From Cytophagaceae bacterium (GTDB taxonomy: Bacteria > Bacteroidota > Bacteroidia > Cytophagales > Flexibacteraceae), in contig JAIXYP010000030.1 of NCBI GenBank assembly GCA_027490155.1, positions 1 to 64,000 on the forward strand: 64,000 bases of DNA, read 5' to 3'. The position numbers and the translations under genes are program-made. Below are positions 26,596 through 35,380 of the stretch, one piece after another; position 1 is the first letter of the stretch; the number at the start of each line of letters is the position of its first letter. The notes under the pieces are model-generated. The model was not told the origin of the DNA. It was given only the letters and a program-made list of their open reading frames with translations, and did no database searches.

Positions 26596-26831
26596 GGTGG
26601 TGGTTGGCAGCGACGCTGCGCATTATATGGTTATAGCCTCGGCAGGCTTTGATGATCTGCCTTTAAACATCATGGCTTCGTCTGATCACCTGCTTTTGTC
26701 ACTACAAAGTTCGGCCCATTGCTGGCGCCAACCAATGCAAAAAAGATTGTAAGCATTGTCAAAACCTTGGTGCCAGATAATACAATCCCAATACCTGATT
26801 TATGCTATCAAAGGCCCAGCAATGACCATAC

Positions 26832-27599
26832 CTAGGCCTCTCCACTAAGCTCCATGACGGACTGGAAGGACGGGCGGGTAAGCCAAAAGTTGTTATAGCC
26901 CTCCCCAATTACAACCATGGCCTCTTGCATTGCCAAGAGCTCCAGCACGGCCAAGAAGTTAAAAATGGCCAGGATTTTAGAGTTCGTTTCGCCCAAAACC
27001 ATCTCAAACGAAACCCGCTCGTGCTGCATCAGCAACTGCCGAAGACGATCTTTTTGTTCCTCGACAGTATAGGGGAAGGTCACGACAGTATGGCGGGGCC
27101 GGTTAAGCTCGATCTCGTAGGCCTGCATAGCGCGTTCGTAGAACTTGAGCAATTTGTAAAGATCCACATCCTGCAGCTCAACATCTGTGTCGCTGACCTT
27201 GGACATAAGTTTGAGCTCGCGGGTGACATTCCCACGGTCATACATCTGGGCACGATCAGCTTCCATCTCGGCCAACACCCCAACCACACTCTTGTATTTT
27301 TTGTACTCCAACAATTGCTGGACAAGCTCTTGCCGAGGGTCAATCTCTTCGCCTTTGGCATTGAGCTCAGGCCGAGGCAACATACTCCGGCTCTTGATCC
27401 GCATAAGGGTTGAAGCCACCAAGATGAACTCGCCAGCCACCTCCATATTCATCTGCTCCAGATGATGGAGGTAGTCCAGAAAGTCCTGCGTCATCTTACC
27501 AATCGGGATGTCATAGATGTCCAACTCGTCGCGCTCAATGAAGAACAACAACAAGTCAAACGGACCCGAAAAAAGTGGCAACTTGACCTCAAAACTCAT
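26832..27599 (-). CDS. scpA: Segregation and condensation protein A (ScpA kleisin)
   Basis: Start chosen at the ATG at 27599 (MSFEVKLPLFSGPFDLLL), 255 residues; the frame opens 18 codons earlier without conservation. The N-terminal helix-turn region (GPFDLLLFFIERDELDIYDIPIGKM) binds the SMC neck, residues about 95-190 are a long helical linker, and a C-terminal winged helix (FLAVLELLAMQEAMVVI) binds the SMC head. With Smc and ScpB it forms the condensin complex that compacts and separates chromosomes. ScpB is not adjacent here. The gene diverges from the OmpA gene at 27791. Confidence 0.92.
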   Translation of the reverse strand: MSFEVKLPLFSGPFDLLLFFIERDELDIYDIPIGKMTQDFLDYLHHLEQMNMEVAGEFILVASTLMRIKSRSMLPRPELNAKGEEIDPRQELVQQLLEYKKYKSVVGVLAEMEADRAQMYDRGNVTRELKLMSKVSDTDVELQDVDLYKLLKFYERAMQAYEIELNRPRHTVVTFPYTVEEQKDRLRQLLMQHERVSFEMVLGETNSKILAIFNFLAVLELLAMQEAMVVIGEGYNNFWLTRPSFQSVMELSGEA

Positions 27600-27790
27600 G
27601 TTAGGACTATATTTGGACCAAATGCTGGCTTTGGCTGGACTTTTGCTTTGCAATATAAGGCACTAACGTATTCCTTCGCCTAGCATATTTGCTTACCGTT
27701 CCTCGTTACATGCCTAGCATGGCCATTGGTCTTGACTGCAAAACCAACAAAACCAAAACTGCTGCGATCAATTAACACTACGCCCCCATC

Positions 27791-28708
27791 ATGCAACATC
27801 CACCGCTCATGAGCGCCAATCCATCCCGTACTAGCCGCTATTTGCTACTACTGGCCATCCCATGCATCACCCTGCTGGGCAGCTGTGTCGTCGGCAAAAA
27901 GAAGTATGAATCCCTTTTGAAGGACCGCAACAAACTGGATAGCACCTTGGTGGATCTAAATGGCAAGCACAAAACACTCAATGCCCAGCATGATGCGCTC
28001 AATGCCCGCACATTAGCCTTACTAAAAGACACTGCTGCCCTTGGTAAAATCCGTCGTGGGTTGGTATTTGACCTCCAGACTGCTGACCGCAACTACAGCG
28101 CCTTGATGACTACCAGCAACAAACAAACCTTGGAGCTAAGCAAGAAAAACGCCACCCTTGGCAAGGATCTAGCCGCCCGCGAACGCCGCGTTCAAGAACT
28201 TGAAGGCCTTATTGCTGATAAAGAGCGTGCGACTCGTGAGCTTCGGGACCGCGTAGCCAAATCACTGCTTGGCTTCAACGAAAAAGACCTAACAATCCAA
28301 GTCAAGAATGGCAAAGTTTATGTCTCACTGTCCGAGCAACTATTATTCGCCTCAGGCCGGTATGATGTTGATCCGAAAGGACAAGACGCCCTCAAAACCT
28401 TGGCTGGCGTTCTCCGCAAGGATACTTCGGTCAACGTCACCATCGAAGGCCATACGGATGACGTACCGATGCGTGCTGGCACAGCAGGCATGAAGGACAA
28501 CTGGGACCTAAGTGTCCTCCGCGCGACAAGCATTGCACGTTTGCTTGCTGACGAAGGTGTACAAGGTCATCAACTAATTGCCTCAGGCCGTAGCAAATAC
28601 CTGCCACTTGATCCTCAAAAATCAACCGAAGCACGCACCAAAAATCGTCGCACTGAGATCATTTTGACGCCTAAGCTGGACGATTTGTTCAAGATGCTTG
28701 GCAACTAA
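27791..28708 (+). CDS. OmpA-family lipoprotein with coiled-coil
   Basis: 305 residues. A lipoprotein signal ends ITLLGSC (lipobox LLGSC). Residues about 35-155 are a coiled-coil with many Lys/Asp/Leu heptads (KDRNKLDSTLVDLN and later repeats). The C-terminal OmpA domain has VTIEGHTDDVPM, LSVLRATSIARLL and EARTKNRRTEI, whose Asp and Arg residues bind the diaminopimelate of peptidoglycan. The protein should link the outer membrane to the cell wall. An alternative start is M7. A hairpin terminator follows. Confidence 0.93.
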   Translation: MQHPPLMSANPSRTSRYLLLLAIPCITLLGSCVVGKKKYESLLKDRNKLDSTLVDLNGKHKTLNAQHDALNARTLALLKDTAALGKIRRGLVFDLQTADRNYSALMTTSNKQTLELSKKNATLGKDLAARERRVQELEGLIADKERATRELRDRVAKSLLGFNEKDLTIQVKNGKVYVSLSEQLLFASGRYDVDPKGQDALKTLAGVLRKDTSVNVTIEGHTDDVPMRAGTAGMKDNWDLSVLRATSIARLLADEGVQGHQLIASGRSKYLPLDPQKSTEARTKNRRTEIILTPKLDDLFKMLGN

Positions 28709-28784
28709 AACAATAAGCGTATGGATAGCGTCTTGGGTCTGCTGCGTGAAAAACTAACGACCTCAGTAAAAGGCACCTAGATAT

Positions 28785-28823
28785 AAAAAAGGCAGCTCCT
28801 TCATCAGGTAGCTGCCTTTTTTA
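28785..28823. terminator. Bidirectional terminator
   Basis: AAAAAAGGCAGCT (28785-28797) pairs with AGCTGCCTTTTTT (28810-28822). It lies between the OmpA gene and the convergent GH28 gene. Confidence 0.85.
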
Positions 28824-28841
28824 TTTGGCACTGATATGCCG

Positions 28842-30380
28842 TTATGGTAGGATAACTACTGGCTTGATTGATGCATCAGAAGACTTGGCACCCTCCAGCT
28901 TCAGTGACTGATCTGTCAAACCCTTGCCCCAAAAGACACCAAAACTAGCTCGCTTCTTGCCTGACCTAATATCGGATTCATTGCCACGATAAAACTCCGG
29001 ATTCAGGAAACGCCATTCAGTTTTGAGCAGGTTCCAGTCAGCAGAAACAGGGAAACGTGGCCACGTAATTGTCACACCCTCCACTTGGAGTCGAGAGACA
29101 TTTTGGGCCACAAACGCTGCCTTTGCCGAACGTACATCTGGCATATTTTTGTAGAAGCCAATGCTGCGGGCCTTTGCTGCTAGTGGGTCTGGCTGGTCGA
29201 TCATCGCATATTCTAGATGGATGTTCGAAAAACGAATATTGTCTAACTCCATTTTAGGGGCAGCCGCCATCATAATCCTACCATCGGTGATGATGCTGAG
29301 GTTAGAGATCGAAACATCACGAATGGCACCCAGCTTGTTAACTGGTTTGGGTTTCCGGTAGTTAGGATGCTCCTTGATCTCGACATCATAAGGGGTATTA
29401 ACGGTATCGACCTCAATCTCGATCACCCGGTTCAGCGGCCAGCCAGAATTGGTGGTACCAGTGATGTTATTGATGATCACATGCTCAATCGTGCCACCTT
29501 CTAGGCTTCGGATGTCGATGATACGTGAGGATGTTTTCACCACAAGGTTATTGACTGTGATGTACCTAAAGTCCTGACGTGACTCATATCCAATCCGGAG
29601 GGCAACGCAGCTAGTCGACAAGATACAGTTTGAGATCGTGACATACTCACATGGTCCAGAGTCCTCGGTGGTTTTGAGAGCGATGGCATCATCCCCGACA
29701 TCGATATTACAGTCACTGATAATGAGATGGCTACAGCCACCAACATCAATACCGTCCGAATTGGGACCAAAGGCCGAGTTCAGGATCGTCAAGCCCATGA
29801 GTTTAACATCATAGGAGTTGAAGGGATGAAGACCCCATCCGGCAGAATTCTGGATCGTTACACCTTCTACGGTCACATGTTTACAACCGTCTATCTCGAC
29901 CATAGGCGATGGTCGCTCTTCGATCTCTTTGTAGAAATCCCAATCATGCCGACGGTTAGGCTTCCAGAAGGCTTTGCCATTTCCATCAATCGTCCCCTGG
30001 CCAGTGATGCGCACATCGTTGACGTTTTTTGCGACAATCAGATGCCACGGGGTGCGATCTTCGTGGTGGCCCCAAGTCATTTGGGTATAGTCCTTGATAT
30101 TGGTCGAGCCTAGCAAAACGCCCCCGCCAGCCAGGTGCAATGTCACCCGATCTTTGAGGAATAATGTCCCCGTATAAAAGGTCCCGGCTGGCACAAAGAC
30201 CGTTGCACCCGTAACTGATGCTTGGTCAATTACCTTCTGGATGGCGACCGTATTGAGGGTTTTGCCATCAGGCACAGCGCCAAACTTCGTGATGTCTAGC
30301 AGTTGTGCATTGACTGACAGCGAAGTGACCATCAATCCTAATAGGATGGCTAGGCCATTAAATCGTTTTTGGGTTATCAT
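28842..30380 (-). CDS. Secreted GH28 polygalacturonase-like hydrolase
   Basis: 512 residues. The signal peptide (GLAILLGLMVTSLSVNAQ) is followed by the N-terminal pectate-lyase-3/GH28 start DITKFGAVPDGKT...AIQKVIDQAS. The beta-helix carries GPNSDGIDVGGC and DVGDDAIALKT, the Asp residues of the GH28 catalytic centre. The usual GHG motif on the next coil is not obvious (the corresponding stretch reads CVALRIGYESRQDF), so the substrate may not be plain polygalacturonate; family members also act on rhamnogalacturonan and xylogalacturonan. The C-terminal 100 residues have the usual extra strands. A TAGCTTTG promoter element lies 26 bases upstream. Confidence 0.88.
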   Translation of the reverse strand: MITQKRFNGLAILLGLMVTSLSVNAQLLDITKFGAVPDGKTLNTVAIQKVIDQASVTGATVFVPAGTFYTGTLFLKDRVTLHLAGGGVLLGSTNIKDYTQMTWGHHEDRTPWHLIVAKNVNDVRITGQGTIDGNGKAFWKPNRRHDWDFYKEIEERPSPMVEIDGCKHVTVEGVTIQNSAGWGLHPFNSYDVKLMGLTILNSAFGPNSDGIDVGGCSHLIISDCNIDVGDDAIALKTTEDSGPCEYVTISNCILSTSCVALRIGYESRQDFRYITVNNLVVKTSSRIIDIRSLEGGTIEHVIINNITGTTNSGWPLNRVIEIEVDTVNTPYDVEIKEHPNYRKPKPVNKLGAIRDVSISNLSIITDGRIMMAAAPKMELDNIRFSNIHLEYAMIDQPDPLAAKARSIGFYKNMPDVRSAKAAFVAQNVSRLQVEGVTITWPRFPVSADWNLLKTEWRFLNPEFYRGNESDIRSGKKRASFGVFWGKGLTDQSLKLEGAKSSDASIKPVVILP

Positions 30381-30405
30381 TGGGGATGGGGCAAGCGTTT
30401 GACAT

Positions 30406-30413
30406 CAAAGCTA
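30406..30413 (-). promoter_or_regulatory. Candidate -7 promoter element (TAGCTTTG)
   Basis: An exact TAnnTTTG match on the minus strand, 26 bases upstream of the GH28 ATG at 30380. A TTG occurs 22 bases further upstream (30436-30438), a little farther than usual. Confidence 0.5.
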
Positions 30414-30456
30414 GCATATTTTTAACATGCGAACCCAACTTGGAATACCCTAACAC

Positions 30457-31206
30457 CTACCTCAACACCTGTTGCCACCGCTCGCTGCTCACCACGACGG
30501 CATTATAGTCCAGCAACCCCTTAGCATGGTCATGGTCTTGATTGATCGCATATTGCCAGATCAACATCCGTTCGATCGAAGGTTCAAACCCCGTACTAGC
30601 GATCCAGTAGTCAACTGCAAGGTCCGTGTCACCGATGTAGTGTTTGTAGGTACCATAGTCGGCATACAGGATTGGCCTTCGATTGGTTTGACGCCTGATA
30701 TAAGCGATACAATCCTTGAGCCGAGCCAATGCCTGAGCCCTTGTGCCCTTATAATATCGATTGCCCGAAGTCTCAAAGTCGATCACTGGGGGCAACTCAT
30801 GCGGGTATTTTTGGTACTCGGCAACAAACAATTTCGCCTGGACAATGCCATCAGTCCTGAACCGAAAGAAGTGATATGCCCCTGATACAAAACCAGCCCG
30901 TCTGGCTTCTTTAACGTGTTGGTCATACTTAGGATCGTGATAGGCGGTACCTTCTGTGGCCTTTACAAAAACGAAACTATAACCTTCTTCGCCAAGCATA
31001 GCCCAATTGACTTTGCTAGTATGTTTGCTAACATCCAACCCTTTGATGGGATACTTACGGGCCAAATGTGCTGCTGAGGTAGGGGACGATCCTCTGTAAT
31101 AGAGATGCCACAACGATGCACCCAACAACAATAGCACCACCATTATGGCAACCAAGGTCCAGCGTTTAGGGCTGTGTCGTGGTTTGGCAGGGTGGGTTTT
31201 GGGCAT
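30457..31206 (-). CDS. Membrane-anchored GH25 lysozyme
   Basis: Start chosen at the ATG at 31206 (249 residues); the frame opens at 31260 but a promoter element at 31265-31272 makes that start unlikely. The N-terminus is basic, then one membrane segment (TLVAIMVVLLLLGASLW) acts as an anchor or uncut signal. The GH25 domain follows: GLDVSKHTSKVNW (first catalytic Asp), VKATEG, GAYHFFRF, PPVIDFE (catalytic Asp and Glu) and LIWQYA near the end. It cuts the beta-1,4 bond between muramic acid and glucosamine in peptidoglycan and probably faces the periplasm. No immunity or secretion genes flank it, so wall remodelling is more likely than attack on other cells. Confidence 0.9.
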   Translation of the reverse strand: MPKTHPAKPRHSPKRWTLVAIMVVLLLLGASLWHLYYRGSSPTSAAHLARKYPIKGLDVSKHTSKVNWAMLGEEGYSFVFVKATEGTAYHDPKYDQHVKEARRAGFVSGAYHFFRFRTDGIVQAKLFVAEYQKYPHELPPVIDFETSGNRYYKGTRAQALARLKDCIAYIRRQTNRRPILYADYGTYKHYIGDTDLAVDYWIASTGFEPSIERMLIWQYAINQDHDHAKGLLDYNAVVVSSERWQQVLR

Positions 31207-31264
31207 AAAAAGGAGTAGGCTGTGAGGCAGGTCAAAAATTGATCTAGCAATCAGCAACAAGGGG

Positions 31265-31272
31265 CAAAGATA
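31265..31272 (-). promoter_or_regulatory. Candidate -7 promoter element (TATCTTTG)
   Basis: An exact TAnnTTTG match 58 bases upstream of the chosen lysozyme start at 31206. No clear -33 partner. Confidence 0.42.
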
Positions 31273-31375
31273 GGCGAAGTCAGCAGATAGGGGCCGTTAT
31301 GACGTCAGGATGAAAACAGCCTAACGAATGGAAGACTAGGACCAGATATAACCACAATATATTAAGATCGGGGCT

Positions 31376-31383
31376 TACCTTTG
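31376..31383 (+). promoter_or_regulatory. Candidate -7 promoter element (TACCTTTG)
   Basis: An exact TAnnTTTG match 71 bases upstream of the DUF2911 ATG at 31455. Its last G is the first base of the GTG that opens the longer frame, so that GTG cannot be the start if this promoter is used. No -33 TTTG is seen. Confidence 0.5.
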
Positions 31384-31454
31384 TGCAGAGGTTCTATCCC
31401 TTTGTTGGTATGTCCATCAGGATTAAGGCTTCCGCAAAAAAAACAAAATCACCA

Positions 31455-32291
31455 ATGAAAAAGGTACTACTAGCAGCCGCTACAGCCTTCTTGCTGACCA
31501 CCGCCAGCCAGGCTCAAATCGTCACACCACAAGCCAGCCCCCTTGCCAAAGTGGAGCAACGCATTGGTGTTGCTGACGTCACCCTGACCTACAGCCGCCC
31601 AAGTGCCAAAGGTCGTAAAGTGTTCGGTGACGTCCGTCCATGGGGCGAAATCTGGCGTTTTGGTGCCAACCAACCTACCAAAATCAAGTTCTCGGACTCC
31701 GTAATGGTCGGCAAAACTTGGCTTGCACCAGGCGAATATGCCATCTATGCAACGCCAATGCAGAATGGTGAATGGCCAGTCTTTTTTGGCAAGGATACCA
31801 AAGTCCAAGCTGATGATTTCAAAACATCTGAGGCCGCCGCAAGCCTAATGGTCAAAACGGAGTCGCTGCCTATGTCGATCGAGACAATGACACTTGACTT
31901 CATGGATATCACTTCTACATCATCCAACCTAACGATGATGTGGGAAAAAACTTCCATCAAAATCCCGTTGACCTTTGATGTTGATCGTAAAGTCACTTCT
32001 AGCATCCAGAAGACGATGAACGACGTCAACAACTACTGGTCAGCTGCTAACTACTATTTCGAGACCAACAAGGATATGAAACAAGCCCTTGTCTGGGTAG
32101 ACAAAGTGGTGGAAAAAAATCCTGCATTTTGGGTCCTGAACCTCAAAGCTAAAATCCAGCATAAACTAGGCGACAACAAGGGTGCGATTGCTTCGGCCGA
32201 GATGAGTATTGTCAAAGCCAAGGAGGCCAAAAACAATGACTACGTCAAGATGAACGAAAAACTCATCGCTGAAATTAAAGCAGGCAAGTAG
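31455..32291 (+). CDS. DUF2911 secreted protein with TPR-like tail
   Basis: 278 residues from the ATG at 31455; the signal peptide is KKVLLAAATAFLLTTASQAQ. The region 25-180 matches DUF2911: ASPLAKVEQRIGVADVTLTYSRPSAKGR, with WGEIWRFGANQPTKI and APGEYAIYATP. The domain is common in Bacteroidota and has no known biochemical function. The last 90 residues (NYYFETNKDMKQALVWVDKVVEKNPAFWVLNLKAKI...) form two TPR-like helical pairs. It is probably periplasmic. A single-gene unit, with a promoter element before it and a strong terminator after it. Confidence 0.9.
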   Translation: MKKVLLAAATAFLLTTASQAQIVTPQASPLAKVEQRIGVADVTLTYSRPSAKGRKVFGDVRPWGEIWRFGANQPTKIKFSDSVMVGKTWLAPGEYAIYATPMQNGEWPVFFGKDTKVQADDFKTSEAAASLMVKTESLPMSIETMTLDFMDITSTSSNLTMMWEKTSIKIPLTFDVDRKVTSSIQKTMNDVNNYWSAANYYFETNKDMKQALVWVDKVVEKNPAFWVLNLKAKIQHKLGDNKGAIASAEMSIVKAKEAKNNDYVKMNEKLIAEIKAGK

Positions 32292-32324
32292 TCCGAATAG
32301 ACTGCGGCCCTTAGTGACAATAAT

Positions 32325-32358
32325 AAAAGAGGCATCCGTTTCTGGATGCCTCTTTTTA
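32325..32358 (+). terminator. Rho-independent terminator
   Basis: AAAAGAGGCATCC (32325-32337) pairs with GGATGCCTCTTTT (32344-32356) around a six-base loop, followed by T-rich sequence. It ends the DUF2911 gene. Confidence 0.88.
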
Positions 32359-32505
32359 TTTTGGTTGAATGAGAAAATAGGTCGTTGACTTGCTATTGGG
32401 TCCTGAGTGGTTGTATTTTGGCAAAACAGCATCGATGCCACGATTGCTTGCCAAGTCCAAGCACAAAGGCTGAAAACAATCTACCTAACAAATGCAACGA
32501 GGCGG

Positions 32506-32536
32506 TTTGATAACTAGCCGTTCTGGGCCAACTTTG
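32506..32536 (+). promoter_or_regulatory. Promoter of the PIG-L/SSS unit
   Basis: TTTG (32506-32509), a 19-base spacer, then CAACTTTG (32529-32536), one mismatch from TAnnTTTG. The spacing equals that of the tRNA-Arg promoter. It would start transcription about 40 bases before the PIG-L ATG at 32583. Confidence 0.6.
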
Positions 32537-32582
32537 AACCTAGACGGACTTATGATCGAAACGAGCAAAGTCAGAACCAACT

Positions 32583-35102
32583 ATGAAGACAAATTTTTTT
32601 CCACAATTATTGTTTAGTGTGCTGGGCATTTTGGCGCAAATCATGGTCTTTGCGCAAGCTCCTACCAGCTACTCGTCCACACAGGTGCAACAGCTGCTGA
32701 AACAGCTACCTATCTGTGGTACGGTTTTATACGTGGCGGCCCACCCTGATGATGAAAACACCCGACTGATCGCCTATTTGGCCCACGAGCGGCATCTAGA
32801 TGTCCACTACCTAAGCCTGACCCGTGGCGATGGCGGCCAAAACCTCATCGGCACCGAGCTCAGCGAAGGCCTAGGCGTGATCAGGACGCAAGAGTTGCTA
32901 GCTGCGCGCAGAATCGATGGTGGCCACCAGCTCTTTAGCATGGCACGAGACTTCGGCTTCAGCAAAACACCCGAGGAAACCTATACCAAATGGCCACGTA
33001 GGCTCGTCTTGCGTAATGTTGTCCAGACTATCAGAAGGATAAAGCCAGATGTAATCATCACTAGGTTTAGCCCCTTGCCTGCACCAACACATGGTCACCA
33101 TACCGCCAGTGCCCAACTAGCACTCGAGGCGTTCACCATGGCCGTCACCGATAGTTTCCCCGGTGATATGGACGAGGCAAAACAGGTACGGCCTTGGCAA
33201 GCCAAACGAATTTTCTGGAATATCAGCTCGTTCTTTTTCCAAGGGCGAGAAAAAGAATTCAAGGCCGAAAAATACCTCAAGCTCGACATCGGAGGTTACA
33301 ACCCGACTTTAGGGCTAAACTATCAAGAGCTTGCCGGCCTTAGCCGCAGCCAGCACAAAAGCCAAGGATTTGGCTCTGCAACCAGCCGAGGGGCTAGCTT
33401 CGAATACTTTGAGCTACTAGCAGGTGATAGCGCCAAGGTGGACATCATGGATGGCATCGACCTAAGTTGGCAAAGACTTGCAGGTACTTCCCAACAGAAC
33501 GACCGATTGCTTGACTCGGCCTATACAGCCTATCAACTAGGGCAACCCGAAAAGTCAATCAAACTATTGGCCAAAGCCCTCCAACGCGGTAAAACGGACC
33601 TCCAGAAAGTACCAGGGAATGTGCAACGTATTAAAGAGGTCAAGATCCAGCAGATAGAGGAGGCCATTCTTGCCATTGCGGGCATTAGGGCAGAAGTTAC
33701 CTCTAGCAAATCCACCTTTGTGTCAGGTGACGATCCCGTATTCAACCTAGAAGTCGTTAACCGCAGCAAGGTGCCTGTCACTTTGGTCGGGTTCAATGGT
33801 GGTGGACATGATACCACGATCAACAAGCCCTTGGCCGAGAACCAACCATGGCAGCACAAAGCTAATCTAAGGATAGCCTACAGACATACCCAGCCTTTTT
33901 GGCTCGAGGTTCAGCCATCGGCTGGGAATTTCAACCTATCCCCTACGATGTCCCGGAGCATGTATGACCAACCAGAATCAAACCAACGAAACCTGACCTT
34001 CACATTCCGGATTGCAGACCAGATCATCAAAAAAACAGTTAATGATCAACACAAATCAGTTGACCCAATCCGGGGTGAACTCTATCAGCCTATTGAGATT
34101 TTGCCATACATCCTAGTCAAGCCACTCAGTCCTATTCAAAGGGTTGTTACTGGCAAACCAACTACAGTCAAAGTCGAGATTGAGGCATTGGAGGACTATA
34201 GCAATGCCACTTTCTGCCTCAAGTTTAACGACGGTAGCACCACGCCTACCCTAAAGCTTGAAAAAGGACTAGCAGGTAGCAAACGCATTCTGGATGTCAC
34301 CTTCGTACCCAAAGCCGGCCAAAATTCAGTTGTGGCGATGGTCCAAGATGACGATACGACATACACCTACCGTAGTTGGGTCCAACGTATTCGGTATGAC
34401 CATATCCCGAACCAGTTGATGCTCAAGGAGGCCAAAATCACTTTGGTCAATGCCGACATCAAGACCAAAACCAACCGACTTGGCTACATTATGGGGGCTG
34501 GGGATGAGGTGCCAGATGCCCTTCGCCTCATGGGTTATCAGGTCGATCTACTCACAGAGGCTAATATGAAAGCTGAGGTACTTAAACAATACCCTACCAT
34601 CGTGGTCGGCATCAGGGCCTATAACACTCATACTTGGCTCAAGAAGGCCAAACCTTTGGTGCTCGATTATGTACAGCGGGGCGGCAACTACATCGTCCAG
34701 TATAACACAGCCAACTTCCTGTCAGGTGCTGATGCGCTTGATAGCATTGCCCCCTATCCGATCAAGATTAGCTCTGAACGTGTTACAGTTGAAGAAAGCC
34801 CTGTTAGTATCTACCTTCCTGACCACCCTGCCCTCAGCAAACCCAACAAAATCAGCAATGCAGACTTTGATGGCTGGGTGCAAGAACGTGGACTCTATTT
34901 CGTCAAAGACTGGAAAGGCCCATATCAGGCACCACTCGGTATGAAGGACCCGAACGAACCAGAGCGCAAAGGTGGATTATTGATCGCCCAATATGGTAAA
35001 GGCCACTATGTTTATACTGGCATTAGCTTCTTTAGGCAGTTACCAGCTGGGGTTGGCGGGGCCTATCGCCTCATGGCCAACCTGATCGAACTTGGTCACT
35101 AG
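32583..35102 (+). CDS. Secreted PIG-L (LmbE-like) deacetylase with C-terminal ThuA/GATase-like domain
   Basis: 839 residues. Signal peptide (LLFSVLGILAQIMVFAQ), then the PIG-L domain: YVAAHPDDENTRL supplies zinc ligands H54 and D57 and the catalytic Asp, and PTHGHHTASAQ near residue 175 supplies the third ligand. PIG-L enzymes remove acetyl groups from N-acetylglucosamine-type sugars. The middle (about 370-620) is beta-rich and resembles alpha-galactosidase-associated or NEW3 beta-sandwiches. The last 200 residues (YIMGAGDEVPDALRLMGYQVDLL...VVGIRAYNTH...YVQRGGNYIVQYNT) look like a ThuA or GATase-like Rossmann domain without an evident nucleophile. A 50-residue membrane protein and an SSS symporter gene follow, suggesting import of the deacetylated product or of its cleavage products. 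Confidence 0.88.
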   Translation: MKTNFFPQLLFSVLGILAQIMVFAQAPTSYSSTQVQQLLKQLPICGTVLYVAAHPDDENTRLIAYLAHERHLDVHYLSLTRGDGGQNLIGTELSEGLGVIRTQELLAARRIDGGHQLFSMARDFGFSKTPEETYTKWPRRLVLRNVVQTIRRIKPDVIITRFSPLPAPTHGHHTASAQLALEAFTMAVTDSFPGDMDEAKQVRPWQAKRIFWNISSFFFQGREKEFKAEKYLKLDIGGYNPTLGLNYQELAGLSRSQHKSQGFGSATSRGASFEYFELLAGDSAKVDIMDGIDLSWQRLAGTSQQNDRLLDSAYTAYQLGQPEKSIKLLAKALQRGKTDLQKVPGNVQRIKEVKIQQIEEAILAIAGIRAEVTSSKSTFVSGDDPVFNLEVVNRSKVPVTLVGFNGGGHDTTINKPLAENQPWQHKANLRIAYRHTQPFWLEVQPSAGNFNLSPTMSRSMYDQPESNQRNLTFTFRIADQIIKKTVNDQHKSVDPIRGELYQPIEILPYILVKPLSPIQRVVTGKPTTVKVEIEALEDYSNATFCLKFNDGSTTPTLKLEKGLAGSKRILDVTFVPKAGQNSVVAMVQDDDTTYTYRSWVQRIRYDHIPNQLMLKEAKITLVNADIKTKTNRLGYIMGAGDEVPDALRLMGYQVDLLTEANMKAEVLKQYPTIVVGIRAYNTHTWLKKAKPLVLDYVQRGGNYIVQYNTANFLSGADALDSIAPYPIKISSERVTVEESPVSIYLPDHPALSKPNKISNADFDGWVQERGLYFVKDWKGPYQAPLGMKDPNEPERKGGLLIAQYGKGHYVYTGISFFRQLPAGVGGAYRLMANLIELGH

Positions 35103-35160
35103 TCATTAGGGATGATTATCAAACTGATTAGCTTATTCTTGGTCTCCTTAACCACTAACC

Positions 35161-35313
35161 ATGTCCCTACCATCAAAGCCAACAAAGGTCCCTATTGAGG
35201 GGCAGCCACCTGTTTTCAGCACCTGGAGCCAATGGTATTGGATCGTTGTGGTGGTCCTGATCATGTTGATGACGTTACTTTCGGTGACATCGGCCTATTT
35301 CATGATGCCATAA
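35161..35313 (+). CDS. Small single-span membrane protein (50 aa)
   Basis: An ATG at 35161 opens 50 codons to the TAA at 35311-35313. The protein begins MSLPSKPTKVPIEGQPPVFS, has WSQWYW at the membrane edge, one membrane segment (IVVVVLIMLMTLLSVTSAYF) and ends MMP. It lies 58 bases after the PIG-L gene and 67 before the SSS symporter gene, in the same direction. The aromatic belt and the hydrophobic run make it a convincing coding region. It may be a small partner of the symporter (inference); I know no named family for it. Confidence 0.7.
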   Translation: MSLPSKPTKVPIEGQPPVFSTWSQWYWIVVVVLIMLMTLLSVTSAYFMMP

Positions 35314-35380
35314 GTCAGATCTGCCTTCCTTTACCGTATTCGCTTGCCCACCATTGATCGCACCAACCCCTTGAATTGCC

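Noticed and set aside
28842-30380. GH28 gene as a pectate lyase
   Set aside because: The N-terminal start is shared with pectate-lyase-3 proteins, but the NSDGID and GDDAIALKT motifs are those of GH28 hydrolases.
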